Positions 35,497-45,212 of a stretch of DNA of 64,000 bases are shown in pieces (positions within the stretch are counted from its first letter, which is position 1; each line of letters begins with the position of its first letter). A program made the position numbers and the translations under genes. Location of the stretch: the NCBI RefSeq assembly GCF_900105475.1, contig NZ_LT629777.1, positions 3,782,001-3,846,000 of the forward strand, in the 5' to 3' direction. The notes beneath the pieces were generated by a model. The model saw only the letters and a list, made by a program, of their open reading frames with translations. It did not search any database and was not told where the DNA came from. The stretch comes from Pseudomonas asplenii. GTDB lineage: Bacteria; Pseudomonadota; Gammaproteobacteria; Pseudomonadales; Pseudomonadaceae.

Positions 35497-36330
35497 ATGA
35501 ATACGTTGAGCTGGATTCGTGGTATCAACGGTACCTTGGGGCGCGTGGCGCCAAGGGTTGCCGCGAGTCGGATGCGCCAGGTTTTCATGACGCCCCGTGA
35601 GCGTTTGCCTCGGGACTGGGAGTTGCCGCTGCTGGCAACGGCCGAGCGGATGACCTTGCGTTTCGGCTTGTCGGCGCTGCGTTGGGGGCAGGGTCCGACC
35701 GTATTGCTGATGCATGGCTGGGAAGGGCGGCCGACCCAGTTCGCCAGTCTGATCGAGGCGCTGGTGGCGGCCGGTTATACCGCCGTGGCCCTCGACGGCC
35801 CGGCCCATGGCCAGTCGCCTGGGCGTGAGGCGAATGTGGTGGCGTTTGCGCGGGCGCTGCTTGAAGCAGCCGCCGAGCTACCGCCGCTCCAGGCGGTGAT
35901 CGGTCATTCCATGGGTGGAGCCAGCGCGATGCTCGCGACCCAGCTCGGCTTGCGTACCGAGGTGTTGGTCAGTATTGCCGCGCCAGCGCGGGTGCTGGGC
36001 GTGCTGCGGGGGTTTGCCCGCTACGTCGGGCTGCCGCCACGGGCGCGTTCGGCGTTTATTCGTGAAGTCGAACGGGATGTCGGCATGCGCGCCGAGCACC
36101 TGGATATCGAGCATTACCAGATGGACATGCCGGGCTTGATCGTCCACGCCGAAGACGATCGGCTGGTGGCGGTCGATGAATCGCAGCGTATTCACGAGGC
36201 CTGGTTCGATAGCCGCCTGTTGCGCCTGGAAAGCGGCGGCCATCAGCGGGTGCTGGCCGATCCGCGGTTGATCGAGGGCGTCCTGGCGCTGTTGGCAGGG
36301 CGTCGCCTGGCGCAGCGTCAATCAGCTTGA
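35497..36330 (+). CDS. alpha/beta hydrolase
   Basis: 277-residue hydrolase. The oxyanion region is LLMHGWEG, the nucleophile elbow GHSMGG, the acid probably the Asp of HAEDDRLV, and the catalytic His is in ESGGHQRVL. No signal peptide, so cytoplasmic. It lies 30 bp behind the TetR gene and is probably its target. Substrate unknown: a small ester or lactone is likely. Confidence 0.88.
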   Translation: MNTLSWIRGINGTLGRVAPRVAASRMRQVFMTPRERLPRDWELPLLATAERMTLRFGLSALRWGQGPTVLLMHGWEGRPTQFASLIEALVAAGYTAVALDGPAHGQSPGREANVVAFARALLEAAAELPPLQAVIGHSMGGASAMLATQLGLRTEVLVSIAAPARVLGVLRGFARYVGLPPRARSAFIREVERDVGMRAEHLDIEHYQMDMPGLIVHAEDDRLVAVDESQRIHEAWFDSRLLRLESGGHQRVLADPRLIEGVLALLAGRRLAQRQSA

Positions 36331-36373
36331 TCCGTTACACTGCCCCGGTCTTTGAATCGACCGGGAGCGGTAC

Positions 36374-36808
36374 ATGAGCTGGGATCTGGCGACATCCTTC
36401 ACCCTTGACCTGCAGGTGTCTGCCGAGGATATCGATGGTCTCGGGCACGCCAATAACGCGGTGTACGTCACCTGGCTTGAGCGTTGCGCCTGGCGTCATT
36501 CCCAGCGCCTGGGCCTGGATCTGAGCGAGTATCGCCGACTGGATCGGGCGATGGCGGTGGTGCGTCATGAAATCGACTACCTGGCTGCCGCCTACGAAGG
36601 CGACGAGCTGCAACTGGCCACCTGGATTGTCGATTGGGATCAGCGCCTGAAGATGACCCGGCGTTTCCAACTTGTGCGTCCCAGCGACAACCTGACGCTG
36701 CTGCGCGCGCAAACCACCTTTGTCTGCATCGAATTGTCCAGCGGCAAGCCCAAGCGCATGCCGCAGGAATTTCTGCAAGGCTACGGGCCGGCGGTGCTGT
36801 CGGTCTGA
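36374..36808 (+). CDS. hot-dog acyl-CoA thioesterase (4HBT family)
   Basis: 144-residue single hot-dog domain. DIDGLGHANNAVYVTWLERCAW matches the YbgC/4-hydroxybenzoyl-CoA thioesterase motif, in which the acidic residue and the HxNN segment form the active site. It hydrolyses acyl-CoA thioesters. GGGAGCGG precedes ATG 36374. It may be transcribed with the hydrolase upstream (43 bp away). Confidence 0.88.
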   Translation: MSWDLATSFTLDLQVSAEDIDGLGHANNAVYVTWLERCAWRHSQRLGLDLSEYRRLDRAMAVVRHEIDYLAAAYEGDELQLATWIVDWDQRLKMTRRFQLVRPSDNLTLLRAQTTFVCIELSSGKPKRMPQEFLQGYGPAVLSV

Positions 36809-36885
36809 GGGTGTACCGATTTGGCCCGGAACCCCGTAAACTGCCGCGCCTTTCGGTATCCGCCTTTTTTCAATGAGAGTCACCC

Positions 36886-37845
36886 ATGCAAATTGCCCTG
36901 GCGCCCATGGAGGGGTTGGTCGATAACATCCTGCGCGATGTCCTCACGCGCGTAGGCGGCATCGACTGGTGCGTCACGGAGTTCATCCGCATCAACGACT
37001 CGTTGCTGACGCCGGCCTACTACCACAAATTCGCCCCCGAGCTGCTCACCGACGCCCGCACTGCGGCCGGTGTGCCGCTGCGCGTGCAACTGCTGGGCTC
37101 CGATCCGGTGTGCCTGGCCGAAAACGCGGCGCTGGCCTGCGAGCTGGGTTCGCAGGTGATTGACCTGAACTTCGGTTGCCCGGCCAAGACCGTGAACAAG
37201 TCCCGTGGCGGGGCGGTGTTGCTCAAGGAGCCGGAACTGCTCAACCGCATCGTCGAGCATGTGCGTCGGGCAGTCCCGGCCCATATCCCGGTGACGGCGA
37301 AGATGCGTCTGGGTTTCGACAGTCCGGATGGCGCGCTGGTCTGCGGCACGGCCCTGGCTGAAGGCGGCGCGTCGCAGATCGTCGTGCATGCGCGGACCAA
37401 GGTCGATGGCTACAAACCGCCGGCCCACTGGGAATGGGTGGCGCGGGTGCAGGACGTGGTGAAGGTGCCGGTGTTCGCCAATGGTGACATCTGGTCGGTG
37501 GAAGACTGGCGGCGTTGCCGCGAGGTCAGCGGCGCCGAGGACTTCATGCTGGGTCGCGGCCTGGTGTCGCGTCCGGACCTGGCTCGGCAGATCGTCGCGG
37601 CGCGAGCTGGCGAAGAGGTGGTCGAGATGAGTTGGGCCGAGTTGTTGCCGCTGCTCCAGGACTTCTGGCTCCAGGCTCGGGCGCAACTCACGCCGCGCCA
37701 GGCGCCGGGTCGCCTGAAGCAATGGCTGGCGATGCTCACGCGCAATTACCCGCAGGCGGTGGAGTTGTTCACACTCGTACGCCGCGAGACCGACTGCGAC
37801 ATGGTCAGCCGTCTGTTGCAGGTACCGGTATCCGAGGCCGCCTAA
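36886..37845 (+). CDS. dusC: tRNA-dihydrouridine synthase C
   Basis: FMN enzyme that reduces uridine in tRNA (position 16 for the DusC subfamily). 319 residues with [10 protein letters not shown] at the N-terminus, the catalytic Cys in [17 protein letters not shown], and the flavin-phosphate segment [11 protein letters not shown]. The C-terminal helical domain is complete. The start [10 protein letters not shown] matches DusC rather than DusA or DusB. Confidence 0.93.
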   Translation: MQIALAPMEGLVDNILRDVLTRVGGIDWCVTEFIRINDSLLTPAYYHKFAPELLTDARTAAGVPLRVQLLGSDPVCLAENAALACELGSQVIDLNFGCPAKTVNKSRGGAVLLKEPELLNRIVEHVRRAVPAHIPVTAKMRLGFDSPDGALVCGTALAEGGASQIVVHARTKVDGYKPPAHWEWVARVQDVVKVPVFANGDIWSVEDWRRCREVSGAEDFMLGRGLVSRPDLARQIVAARAGEEVVEMSWAELLPLLQDFWLQARAQLTPRQAPGRLKQWLAMLTRNYPQAVELFTLVRRETDCDMVSRLLQVPVSEAA

Positions 37846-37873
37846 GCGGGCTGAAAAAATTTTTCAACACTCT

Positions 37874-37902
37874 CTTGAAATGCGTTTGGGCGTTCCTATC
37901 TA
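37874..37902 (+). promoter_or_regulatory. sigma-32 heat-shock promoter of ibpA
   Basis: CTTGAAA (37874-37880), a 14-bp spacer, then CCTATCTA (37895-37902), close to the RpoH consensus CTTGAAA-N13-17-CCCCATNT. Confidence 0.75.
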
Positions 37903-37909
37903 AGGGTTA

Positions 37910-37966
37910 CGCGATGCCGAATTCGGGTCGCGAATCAAACGACTCGCTGAATTTCAGGAGATTGAC
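37910..37966 (+). promoter_or_regulatory. ROSE-type RNA thermometer in the ibpA leader
   Basis: The leader holds a first hairpin (GCGA..CCG-AATT-CGG..TCGC, about 37911-37931) and, next to the start, TCGCT (37944-37948), which matches the ROSE motif UYGCU. With the preceding C it pairs with the SD AGGAG (37956-37960), leaving the conserved G bulged. Low temperature would hide the SD; heat would melt the hairpin. ROSE-like thermometers on Pseudomonas ibpA are known. Confidence 0.75.
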
Positions 37967-38416
37967 ATGACTACTGCATTTTCTCTGGCTCCACTGTTCC
38001 GTTCCTCTGTTGGCTTCGATCGTTTCAACGACCTGTTCGAAACCGCACTGCGTAATGAACCGGGCAGCAGCTACCCTCCTTACAACGTCGAAAAGCACGG
38101 CGAAGACCAGTACCGCATTGTCGTTGCTGCCGCCGGTCTCCAGGAAGAAGACCTGGAGCTGCAAGTCGAGAAGGGTGTGTTGACCGTCAGCGGTGGCAAG
38201 CGTGAGCCCAAGGCTGAACACGTCAGCTACCTGCACCAGGGCATTGCACAGCGTGCTTTCAAGTTGTCTTTCCGTCTGGCCGACCATATCGAGGTCAAGG
38301 CTGCCGGACTGAGCAACGGTCTGTTGAACATCGACCTGCTGCGGGTCGTGCCGGAAGAGGCGAAAGCCAAGCGCATCCAGATCAATGGTACGCAGCAACC
38401 GGCCCTGCAGCACTAA
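37967..38416 (+). CDS. ibpA: small heat-shock protein IbpA
   Basis: 149-residue Hsp20 chaperone. N-terminal region TTAFSLAPLFRSSVGFDRFNDLFE, then the alpha-crystallin domain about 40-125 with YRIVVAAAGLQEEDLELQVEKGVLTVSG and the segment AFKLSFRLADHIEVKAAGLSNGLLNIDL; the short C-terminal tail carries KRIQING. It holds unfolding proteins for DnaK/ClpB. Controlled by a heat-shock promoter and a ROSE thermometer, and ended by a strong terminator. Confidence 0.97.
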   Translation: MTTAFSLAPLFRSSVGFDRFNDLFETALRNEPGSSYPPYNVEKHGEDQYRIVVAAAGLQEEDLELQVEKGVLTVSGGKREPKAEHVSYLHQGIAQRAFKLSFRLADHIEVKAAGLSNGLLNIDLLRVVPEEAKAKRIQINGTQQPALQH

Positions 38417-38433
38417 GCTCGAGCCAGCAAGAC

Positions 38434-38457
38434 AAAACCCCGCTTCGGCGGGGTTTT
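38434..38457 (+). terminator. terminator of ibpA
   Basis: AAAACCCCGC-TTCG-GCGGGGTTTT, a perfect 10-bp stem with a UUCG tetraloop. Confidence 0.95.
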
Positions 38458-38498
38458 GTATTTTTTTGGGTTGATACCTTGAGATGAATGCCGACCTC

Positions 38499-38526
38499 GT
38501 GGCGAGCGGGCTTTTCGGGTCGCCAC
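38499..38526. repeat. REP-like palindrome
   Basis: GTGGCGA and TCGCCAC flank a GC-rich centre, the shape of extragenic REP elements common in P. fluorescens-group genomes. Confidence 0.4.
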
Positions 38527-38576
38527 ATAAGCTCATTCCATACCACACAGCCTCATTTCCTCCCGTGCAAGGAGGT

Positions 38577-41500
38577 TCACTCCAGGAGCTGCTTGAACTC
38601 TTCCAGCGGCAGTGGCCGACTGTGCAGGTAGCCCTGGTACAGATGGCACCCCAGCCCTTCGAGAAACATCAACTGTTCCGGCAACTCCACCCCCTCGGCA
38701 ATCACCATCAACCCCAGGCTGCGAGCCATGGCGACGATCGCGCGGATGATTTCCGCATCGTTGGGATCATGGGTGGCGTCACGGACAAACGACTGGTCGA
38801 TTTTCAGCGCGTCCACCGGCAGGCGCTTGAGATAGGTCAGCGATGAATAGCCGGTACCGAAGTCGTCCATGGCAAAGCTCACGCCCAGTTTGTTCAGGCG
38901 CCGCATCTTGTTGATGGTGTCCTCCATGTTCTGGATCACGATGCCTTCGGTGATTTCCAGCTTGAGCATCGAGGACGGCACATTGTGCAGCAGCAGGGTG
39001 CGCTCGACCCGCTCGACAAAGTCGGCCTGACGGAACTGCCGTGGGCTGATATTCACGCACAGGTTGAAAGAGTGGGCGATCAGCCCCTGGCGCAGCAGCA
39101 GGCCGAATGCCTCGCAGGCATGGTCGAGAATCCAGGTGCCGACTTCCAGGATCAGTCCGCTGTCTTCCAGGACCTTGATGAATTCATTGGGTGATTGCGC
39201 GCCGAGTTCCGGATGATGCCAGCGTACCAGGGCTTCTGCGCCGACGATGCGATTGTCACGGGCATCCACCTGGGGTTGGAAGTGCACGCTGAACTCGCCC
39301 CGTGACAGGGCCTGGCGCAAGTCGTTCTCCATGCGCAGGCGCTCACTGGCAGCCTTTTGCATGGTGCTGTGGAACATCTGGGTGATATTGCGCCCGGAGT
39401 CCTTGGCCCGGTACAACGCGATATCCGCGCGCTTGAGCAGGTCGGCGGGGGTGCTGCCATGGTCCGGTATCAGGGCTACGCCGATGCTCGGTGTCACTTG
39501 CAGGCGTTGACCGTCGAGGAACATCGGTTCGGCCAGCAGTTCGCGAATGGTGTCCGACAGGTCATGGACCTTTTGTGCGACCTCGTGGCGCGAGCCTTCA
39601 AGGTCGCTGAGCAGTACCACGAACTCGTCGCCACCGAGCCGTGCCACGGTGTCTTCGACGCGTACGCTGGCTTCCAGGCGGGCGGTGATGACCTTGAGCA
39701 CGCTATCGCCCACCGGGTGGCCGAGCGAGTCATTGATGTGCTTGAAGTGGTCCAGGTCGAGAAACAGCAGGGCGCCGCGCAGGTTATCGCGCTTGAGCAG
39801 GGCGATCTGCTGGCTCAGGCGATCCATCAGCATGGCCCGGTTGGGCAGGTTGGTCAGCGGGTCGTGGTAGGCCAGGTGACGGATCTGGGCCTGGGCGTTC
39901 TTCAGCAAACTGATGTCGCGGGCGGTCATCAGCAGGCAGGCGGTCTCGTTGAGGGTGATCGGCTCGACGGCCACCTCCACCGTCAGTACATCGCCGCGCT
40001 TGTTGCGTCCGAGCATGTCGCGATGGGGGACATGTCCGCGCTCCTTGAGTTCTTCAAGGAGTGAGGTGCGCTCCTTGTGGTCGGCCCAGATACCCAGTTC
40101 ATACAGGGTGCGGCCAATGACTTCGCTGCTGGAATAGCCGGTCAGCCGGCAAAATCCATCGTTGACCTCCAGATAGCGCCCGCTCTGGCGCTCGATGATG
40201 GTGATGGCGTCGGGGCTGGAATGGAAGGCCTTGGCGAATTTCTCCTCGCTGGCCTTGAGCGCGGCCTCGGCGCGCTGCTGTTGGGTGATGTCACGCAGGG
40301 TGGTGACGATGCAGGGCTGCTGCTCGACCTCGATCTGCCGGCTGTTGATCACGCAGGTCAGGGGCTGGCCGCTCTTGTGGTGCACGATGACCGCAACGTT
40401 GTTCAGCGCCTGGTCGCGGATGACCTGCTGGATGCGTTGCAGGCGCTTGGTCGAGTCCTCCCAGAGGCCGATCTGTTCGGCACTGCGGTGGCGGATCTCG
40501 TCAATGTTCCAGCCGAAGGTCTGGGTAAAGGCCGGATTGATCTCGATGAACTGACCGCTGTTCAGCAGGGTCACGCAGATCGGGTCAGGGCTGGCCTGGA
40601 ACAGGCTGGCGAACTTCTCTTCCGAGGCTTGCAGGCGCTGTTCGCGTTCCACTTGTTCGGTGATGTCGAGCAGGGTGCCGGCCATGCGCAACGGATTGCC
40701 CTTGCTGTCGCGGTGGAGCCGGGCGCGGCTTTCCAGGTAGCGTGAGCTGCCGTTGTTCATTTCGATCCGGTAGGTGATCTGATAGTTGCCCGCCGGACCT
40801 TCGCGCAGACTGCGATAGGCATTGCGCATGTTTTCGCGCTCTTTGGCGGGCACGCCGTCGAAGAACGCCTCGAAGGACTCATGAAAGGGCTGGGCTTCCA
40901 GGCCATGCAACTGGGCCGAGCGTGCGGAGCCGTAGAGCATGCCGCTGGGAATATGCCAGTCCCAGGTGCCCAACTGCGCCGAGTCCAGCGCCAGATCAAG
41001 GCGTTCCTGGCTGTCCTTGAGTGCCTGCTCGGCGTTTTTGCGTTCGGTGGTGTCGAGAAAGGTACTGAGCAGATAGGCCTGGCCTTCCAGTTCGACCCGT
41101 TGGGCACTGAGGATGCCGTCGTGGATCTGGCCGTTGCTGGCCCGGAACTGGACCTCCTGGCTGACCGGTTCGCCGCGCGTGCGCAGGGCCTTGACCAGCC
41201 GTTCGCGTTCCTGCGGGTCGACCCACAGGCCCAGTTCCACGGTGGTCATGCCGATCACCTGGAGCGCCGGCCAGCCGAACAGGCTTTCGAAATACTGGTT
41301 GGCCTCGCTGATCAGGCCGTCTTCCTCGCGGGTCAGCAGCACCATGTTGGGGCTCAGGTGAAAGAGGGTGGCGAAGCGTTTCTCCGAACTGCTCAGGGCC
41401 TGTTCGCGCTGGCGTTGCTGGGTCACTTCGCGGATCACGCCGATCATCCGTGGCTTGCCGTCCTTGTCCGGCAGCAGGCTGCCATTGATTTCCAGCCAGT

Positions 41501-41852
41501 GCAGGCTACCGTCCGGCCAGCGGATACGGTGGTGCATGGCCCGTTCCACGGGCTCGCCGGCCAGCACCGCGTGAAAGGCGCGCAGCGTGCGGGCGCGGTC
41601 TTCCTCGGGTAGCAGGTCCAGGTAGTCGATGTCGTTGGGCAGCGGTTGATGCGGATCGAAACCGAACAGTGCCTGGGTTCCACGAGACCAGCTGACCTGG
41701 CCGTTCTCGATATTCCAGGACCAGGCACCCAGACGGGCGCCATTGAGGGCGGCCAGCAACTGTGGGGCGCTTTCCCAGCTCTTTTCCGACTCGTGAGGGT
41801 CAAGGGCATAAATGCGCGGCAAGGGCGGAATACGGCTAGCGTTCTTGGGCAT
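38577..41852 (-). CDS. multi-PAS GGDEF/EAL protein
   Basis: 1091-residue soluble c-di-GMP enzyme with no membrane segment. Five PAS/PAC repeats cover about 25-655, with starts near WSWNIENGQV, LFHLSPNMVLL, LGTWDWHIPSG, LFQASPDPICV and FHSSPDAITII. A GGDEF domain follows (about 665-830) with DHFKHINDSLGH and intact ARLGGDEF, then an EAL domain (about 840-1091) with GAEALVRW, DDFGTGYSSL and KIDQSFV. Both active sites look intact, so it could make and break c-di-GMP, though in many such proteins one domain dominates. ATG 41852 is used because AAGGA lies 9 nt upstream; a GTG 27 nt earlier is the alternative. Confidence 0.93.
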   Translation of the reverse strand: MPKNASRIPPLPRIYALDPHESEKSWESAPQLLAALNGARLGAWSWNIENGQVSWSRGTQALFGFDPHQPLPNDIDYLDLLPEEDRARTLRAFHAVLAGEPVERAMHHRIRWPDGSLHWLEINGSLLPDKDGKPRMIGVIREVTQQRQREQALSSSEKRFATLFHLSPNMVLLTREEDGLISEANQYFESLFGWPALQVIGMTTVELGLWVDPQERERLVKALRTRGEPVSQEVQFRASNGQIHDGILSAQRVELEGQAYLLSTFLDTTERKNAEQALKDSQERLDLALDSAQLGTWDWHIPSGMLYGSARSAQLHGLEAQPFHESFEAFFDGVPAKERENMRNAYRSLREGPAGNYQITYRIEMNNGSSRYLESRARLHRDSKGNPLRMAGTLLDITEQVEREQRLQASEEKFASLFQASPDPICVTLLNSGQFIEINPAFTQTFGWNIDEIRHRSAEQIGLWEDSTKRLQRIQQVIRDQALNNVAVIVHHKSGQPLTCVINSRQIEVEQQPCIVTTLRDITQQQRAEAALKASEEKFAKAFHSSPDAITIIERQSGRYLEVNDGFCRLTGYSSSEVIGRTLYELGIWADHKERTSLLEELKERGHVPHRDMLGRNKRGDVLTVEVAVEPITLNETACLLMTARDISLLKNAQAQIRHLAYHDPLTNLPNRAMLMDRLSQQIALLKRDNLRGALLFLDLDHFKHINDSLGHPVGDSVLKVITARLEASVRVEDTVARLGGDEFVVLLSDLEGSRHEVAQKVHDLSDTIRELLAEPMFLDGQRLQVTPSIGVALIPDHGSTPADLLKRADIALYRAKDSGRNITQMFHSTMQKAASERLRMENDLRQALSRGEFSVHFQPQVDARDNRIVGAEALVRWHHPELGAQSPNEFIKVLEDSGLILEVGTWILDHACEAFGLLLRQGLIAHSFNLCVNISPRQFRQADFVERVERTLLLHNVPSSMLKLEITEGIVIQNMEDTINKMRRLNKLGVSFAMDDFGTGYSSLTYLKRLPVDALKIDQSFVRDATHDPNDAEIIRAIVAMARSLGLMVIAEGVELPEQLMFLEGLGCHLYQGYLHSRPLPLEEFKQLLE

Positions 41853-41918
41853 CAACAGCAGTCCTTGGGTGAAAGGCACGTTATTGCTGCAAGACGCCAG
41901 GGCTGAGACAGAAACGGC

Positions 41919-42809
41919 TTATGCCATGGAGGTCGGCAAATCCGCCTGCGCATCCAATAAAGTCATAAAGGCCCGTGCGGCATTCGACAGCGTCCGTTCG
42001 GTATGCAAGATATAGCCTAGCTGGCGACTGAGCTGTATGCCCGGCAAAGGGATGGCCGCCACCTGCTCGTCGAGCATGGTGCGTGGCAGCACGCTCCAGG
42101 CCAGGCCGATGGAAACCATCATCTTGATGGTTTCCAGATAGTTGGTGCTCATGGCTATATTCGGCGTCAGGCCCTGGGCCTCAAACAGACGGTGAACGAT
42201 GTGGTGGGTGAAGGTGTTGCCACCGGGGAATACCGCCGGTCGGTGGGCGATGTCCCGCAGGCTGACGTGGGCGTTGCTGGTCAGTGGATGTTCGGGCGCA
42301 ACGACGAAATCCAGCGGGTCATCCCAGACCGGTACGGCACGGACCAGGTGATGCGGTTCCGGCGCCAGGGTGATGACTGCCAGTTCCGCTCGTCCGTGGA
42401 GAATTTCCTCGTAGGCGACTTCCGAGTCGAGAAACTGGATATCCAATGCCACCTTTGGGTACTGCCGGGTGTAGGCCCGCAGCAGTGGGGGCAGACGGTG
42501 CAGGCCGATATGATGGCTTGTTGCCAGAGTCAGGCGGCCGCTGACCTCGCCGGTGAGGTTGGTCAGCGCCCGGCGGGTGTCATCGAGCACGTTGAGAATC
42601 TGGTAGGCCCGGGGCAGCAGGGCGCGGCCGGCTTCGGTCAGGCTGACCTCGCGACCCAGCCGATCGAACAGGCGGACGTTGAGTTGCTGCTCCAATCCGG
42701 CGATCCGTTTGCTGATGGCTGGCTGGGTGAGGTGCAGGCGTTCGCCGGCGCCGGAGAAGCTGCCGATTTCGGCGATGGCGATAAAAGCGTTGAGGTTGGC
42801 CAGGTCCAT
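41919..42809 (-). CDS. LysR-family regulator divergent from leuC
   Basis: 296-residue LysR protein: HTH in NLNAFIAIAEIGSFSGAGERLHLTQPAISKRIAGLE, effector domain from about 90. The same arrangement, LysR divergent from leuC, is present in P. aeruginosa, suggesting control of the leuCD(B) genes. The 154-bp intergenic region contains a symmetric site at 42849-42865. The effector is unknown; a leucine-pathway intermediate would be logical. Confidence 0.88.
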   Translation of the reverse strand: MDLANLNAFIAIAEIGSFSGAGERLHLTQPAISKRIAGLEQQLNVRLFDRLGREVSLTEAGRALLPRAYQILNVLDDTRRALTNLTGEVSGRLTLATSHHIGLHRLPPLLRAYTRQYPKVALDIQFLDSEVAYEEILHGRAELAVITLAPEPHHLVRAVPVWDDPLDFVVAPEHPLTSNAHVSLRDIAHRPAVFPGGNTFTHHIVHRLFEAQGLTPNIAMSTNYLETIKMMVSIGLAWSVLPRTMLDEQVAAIPLPGIQLSRQLGYILHTERTLSNAARAFMTLLDAQADLPTSMA

Positions 42810-42848
42810 GATCGGTATTCCAGATGGCTATCCAAAGCATAAAAATTA

Positions 42849-42865
42849 TGAATTTGAGTTATTCA
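42849..42865. promoter_or_regulatory. LysR-type symmetric site between leuC and its divergent regulator
   Basis: TGAAT-N7-ATTCA contains the T-N-A symmetric core expected of LysR boxes and lies about 100 bp before leuC in an AT-rich stretch. Confidence 0.45.
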
Positions 42866-42963
42866 CTCTAACCTCATAGCATCGACCTCACAAGCCAAAG
42901 GGTTATTGAGAACACTCATCAATAAACCCGGGGCATAGAAACAAGCTGATGAGGAAACGTCCG

Positions 42964-44382
42964 ATGGCCGGCAAAACGCTTTACGACAAACTTTGGGAAT
43001 CCCATGAAGTGAAACGGCGCGATGATGGGTCGTCGCTGATCTATATCGACCGTCACATCATTCACGAAGTGACCTCGCCGCAAGCGTTCGAAGGCCTCAA
43101 GCTGGCCGGGCGCAAGCCTTGGCGTATCGACTCGATCGTCGCCACGCCCGACCACAACGTGCCGACCACCCCCGAGCGCAAGGGCGGCATCGCGGCGATT
43201 GCCGATGAGGTCTCGCGGATTCAGGTGCAGACCCTCGACGACTACTGCGATGAGTTTGGCATCACCGAATTCAAGATGAACGACGTGCGCCAGGGCATCG
43301 TCCACGTGATCGGCCCGGAGCAGGGCGCGACCTTGCCGGGCATGACCGTGGTCTGCGGTGACTCCCATACTTCGACCCATGGTGCCTTCGGCGCCCTGGC
43401 CCACGGTATCGGCACCTCCGAGGTCGAGCACGTGTTTGCCACCCAGTGTCTGGTGGCCAAGAAAATGAAGAACATGCTGGTTCGTGTCGAAGGGCAATTG
43501 CCGGTCGGCGTGACCGCCAAGGACATCGTCCTCGCGGTGATCGGCCGGATCGGCACCGCCGGTGGTAACGGCCATGCGATCGAGTTCGCCGGCAGCGCGA
43601 TTCGCGACCTGTCCATCGAAGGCCGCATGACCATCTGCAACATGTCCATCGAAGCCGGTGCCCGTGTTGGGCTGGTGGCGGCCGACGAAAAGACCGTCGC
43701 CTACGTCAAGGATCGCCCATTCGCCCCGAAAGGCGCGGAGTGGGATTTGGCTGTCGAGGCCTGGAAAGACCTGGTGTCCGATGCCGATGCGGTGTTCGAC
43801 ACCGTGGTCGAACTCGATGCTGCCCAGATCAAGCCCCAGGTCAGCTGGGGCACCTCGCCGGAGATGGTGCTCGCTGTCGACCAGAACGTACCGGACCCGG
43901 CGCGCGAGCCTGATCTGGTCAAGCGTGGTTCCATCGAGCGCGCGCTCAAGTACATGGGGCTGACCGCCAACCAGGCGATCACCGACATCCAGCTGGACCG
44001 GGTGTTCATCGGCTCTTGCACCAACTCGCGGATCGAAGACCTCCGTGCTGCCGCAGAGGTCGCCAAGGGTCGCAAGGTTGCGTCGACTATCAAGCAGGCG
44101 CTGGTGGTGCCGGGCTCGGGCCTGGTCAAGGCTCAGGCCGAAGCGGAAGGCCTGGACAAGATTTTCCTCGAAGCCGGTTTCGAGTGGCGTGAACCCGGCT
44201 GCTCGATGTGCCTGGCAATGAACCCGGATCGCCTGGAAAGCGGCGAACATTGCGCCTCGACCTCCAACCGCAACTTCGAAGGGCGTCAGGGGGCCGGTGG
44301 ACGTACCCACCTGGTCAGCCCGGCCATGGCCGCAGCGGCTGCCATCAACGGCCGTTTCATCGACGTTCGCGAATTGATCTGA
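42964..44382 (+). CDS. leuC: 3-isopropylmalate dehydratase large subunit
   Basis: Aconitase-family large subunit that with LeuD isomerises 2-isopropylmalate to 3-isopropylmalate. 472 residues, normal length. [4Fe-4S] ligands: the Cys in [11 protein letters not shown] and the pair in GCSMCLAMN; substrate-binding [12 protein letters not shown] is present. GAGGAA sits 8 nt before ATG 42964. LeuD follows after 9 bp. Confidence 0.97.
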   Translation: MAGKTLYDKLWESHEVKRRDDGSSLIYIDRHIIHEVTSPQAFEGLKLAGRKPWRIDSIVATPDHNVPTTPERKGGIAAIADEVSRIQVQTLDDYCDEFGITEFKMNDVRQGIVHVIGPEQGATLPGMTVVCGDSHTSTHGAFGALAHGIGTSEVEHVFATQCLVAKKMKNMLVRVEGQLPVGVTAKDIVLAVIGRIGTAGGNGHAIEFAGSAIRDLSIEGRMTICNMSIEAGARVGLVAADEKTVAYVKDRPFAPKGAEWDLAVEAWKDLVSDADAVFDTVVELDAAQIKPQVSWGTSPEMVLAVDQNVPDPAREPDLVKRGSIERALKYMGLTANQAITDIQLDRVFIGSCTNSRIEDLRAAAEVAKGRKVASTIKQALVVPGSGLVKAQAEAEGLDKIFLEAGFEWREPGCSMCLAMNPDRLESGEHCASTSNRNFEGRQGAGGRTHLVSPAMAAAAAINGRFIDVRELI

Positions 44383-44391
44383 GGAAAAACC

Positions 44392-45036
44392 ATGAAAGCC
44401 TTTACCCAGCACACCGGTCTCGTCGCGCCATTGGATCGTGCCAACGTCGATACCGATCAGATCATTCCCAAGCAGTTTCTCAAGTCGATCAAACGTACCG
44501 GCTTCGGTCCGAACCTGTTCGACGAGTGGCGTTATCTGGATGTGGGTTACGCCTATCAGGACAACTCCAAGCGTCCGTTGAACAAGGATTTCGTGCTCAA
44601 TGCCGAGCGCTACCAGGGGGCCAGCGTGCTGCTGGCGCGGGAAAACTTCGGTTGTGGTTCCAGCCGCGAGCACGCGCCTTGGGCCCTTGAAGAGTATGGT
44701 TTTCGCAGCATCATCGCGCCGAGCTATGCCGATATCTTCTTCAACAACAGCTTCAAGAACGGTCTGTTGCCGATCATTCTCAGTGCCGACGAAGTCGATG
44801 AGCTGTTCCAGCAGGTCGAGGCCACCCCGGGTTATCAACTGACCGTCGATCTTGCGGCCCAGACCGTGACCCGTCCCGATGGCAAGGTCTATCACTTTGA
44901 GCTCGACGCGTTCCGCAAGCACTGCCTGCTCAACGGCCTCGATGACATCGGCCTGACCCTGCAGGACGGTGAGGCGATCGCGGCGTTCGAGGCCAAGCAT
45001 CGTGCCAGCCAGCCTTGGCTGTTTCGCGACGTCTGA
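44392..45036 (+). CDS. leuD: 3-isopropylmalate dehydratase small subunit
   Basis: 214-residue swivelling subunit of isopropylmalate isomerase. Family markers: [20 protein letters not shown] at the N-terminus and [14 protein letters not shown], the substrate-binding loop. AGGAAAAACC before ATG 44392. Co-transcribed with leuC; a REP-like pair follows before the methyltransferase gene. Confidence 0.97.
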   Translation: MKAFTQHTGLVAPLDRANVDTDQIIPKQFLKSIKRTGFGPNLFDEWRYLDVGYAYQDNSKRPLNKDFVLNAERYQGASVLLARENFGCGSSREHAPWALEEYGFRSIIAPSYADIFFNNSFKNGLLPIILSADEVDELFQQVEATPGYQLTVDLAAQTVTRPDGKVYHFELDAFRKHCLLNGLDDIGLTLQDGEAIAAFEAKHRASQPWLFRDV

Positions 45037-45080
45037 TCTGATGTAGGCAGGGGGCGTTCGCGGCGGTTCGGCGCCCCGAA

Positions 45081-45151
45081 AAGCCCTGCTCCTACAGGTT
45101 GGAGGCGTACGCAAGATGGGTGTACGACACAGAACTTTAGGAGCAGGGCTT
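45081..45151. repeat. REP-like inverted pair
   Basis: AAGCCCTGCTCCTA (45081-45094) and TAGGAGCAGGGCTT (45138-45151) are perfect 14-bp inverted copies separated by 43 bp. The TAGGAGCAGGGCTT-GCCCGCGA form is the P. fluorescens-type REP core, so this looks like a REP doublet. A related fragment, CCCTGCTCCTACAGGGGCAAG, lies near 48367-48388. Confidence 0.65.
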
Positions 45152-45212
45152 GCCCGCGAATAGGCCCTCAACCCCCAGCAAAGCCCTGGCAACACGACAG
45201 AAGGACTACCCC

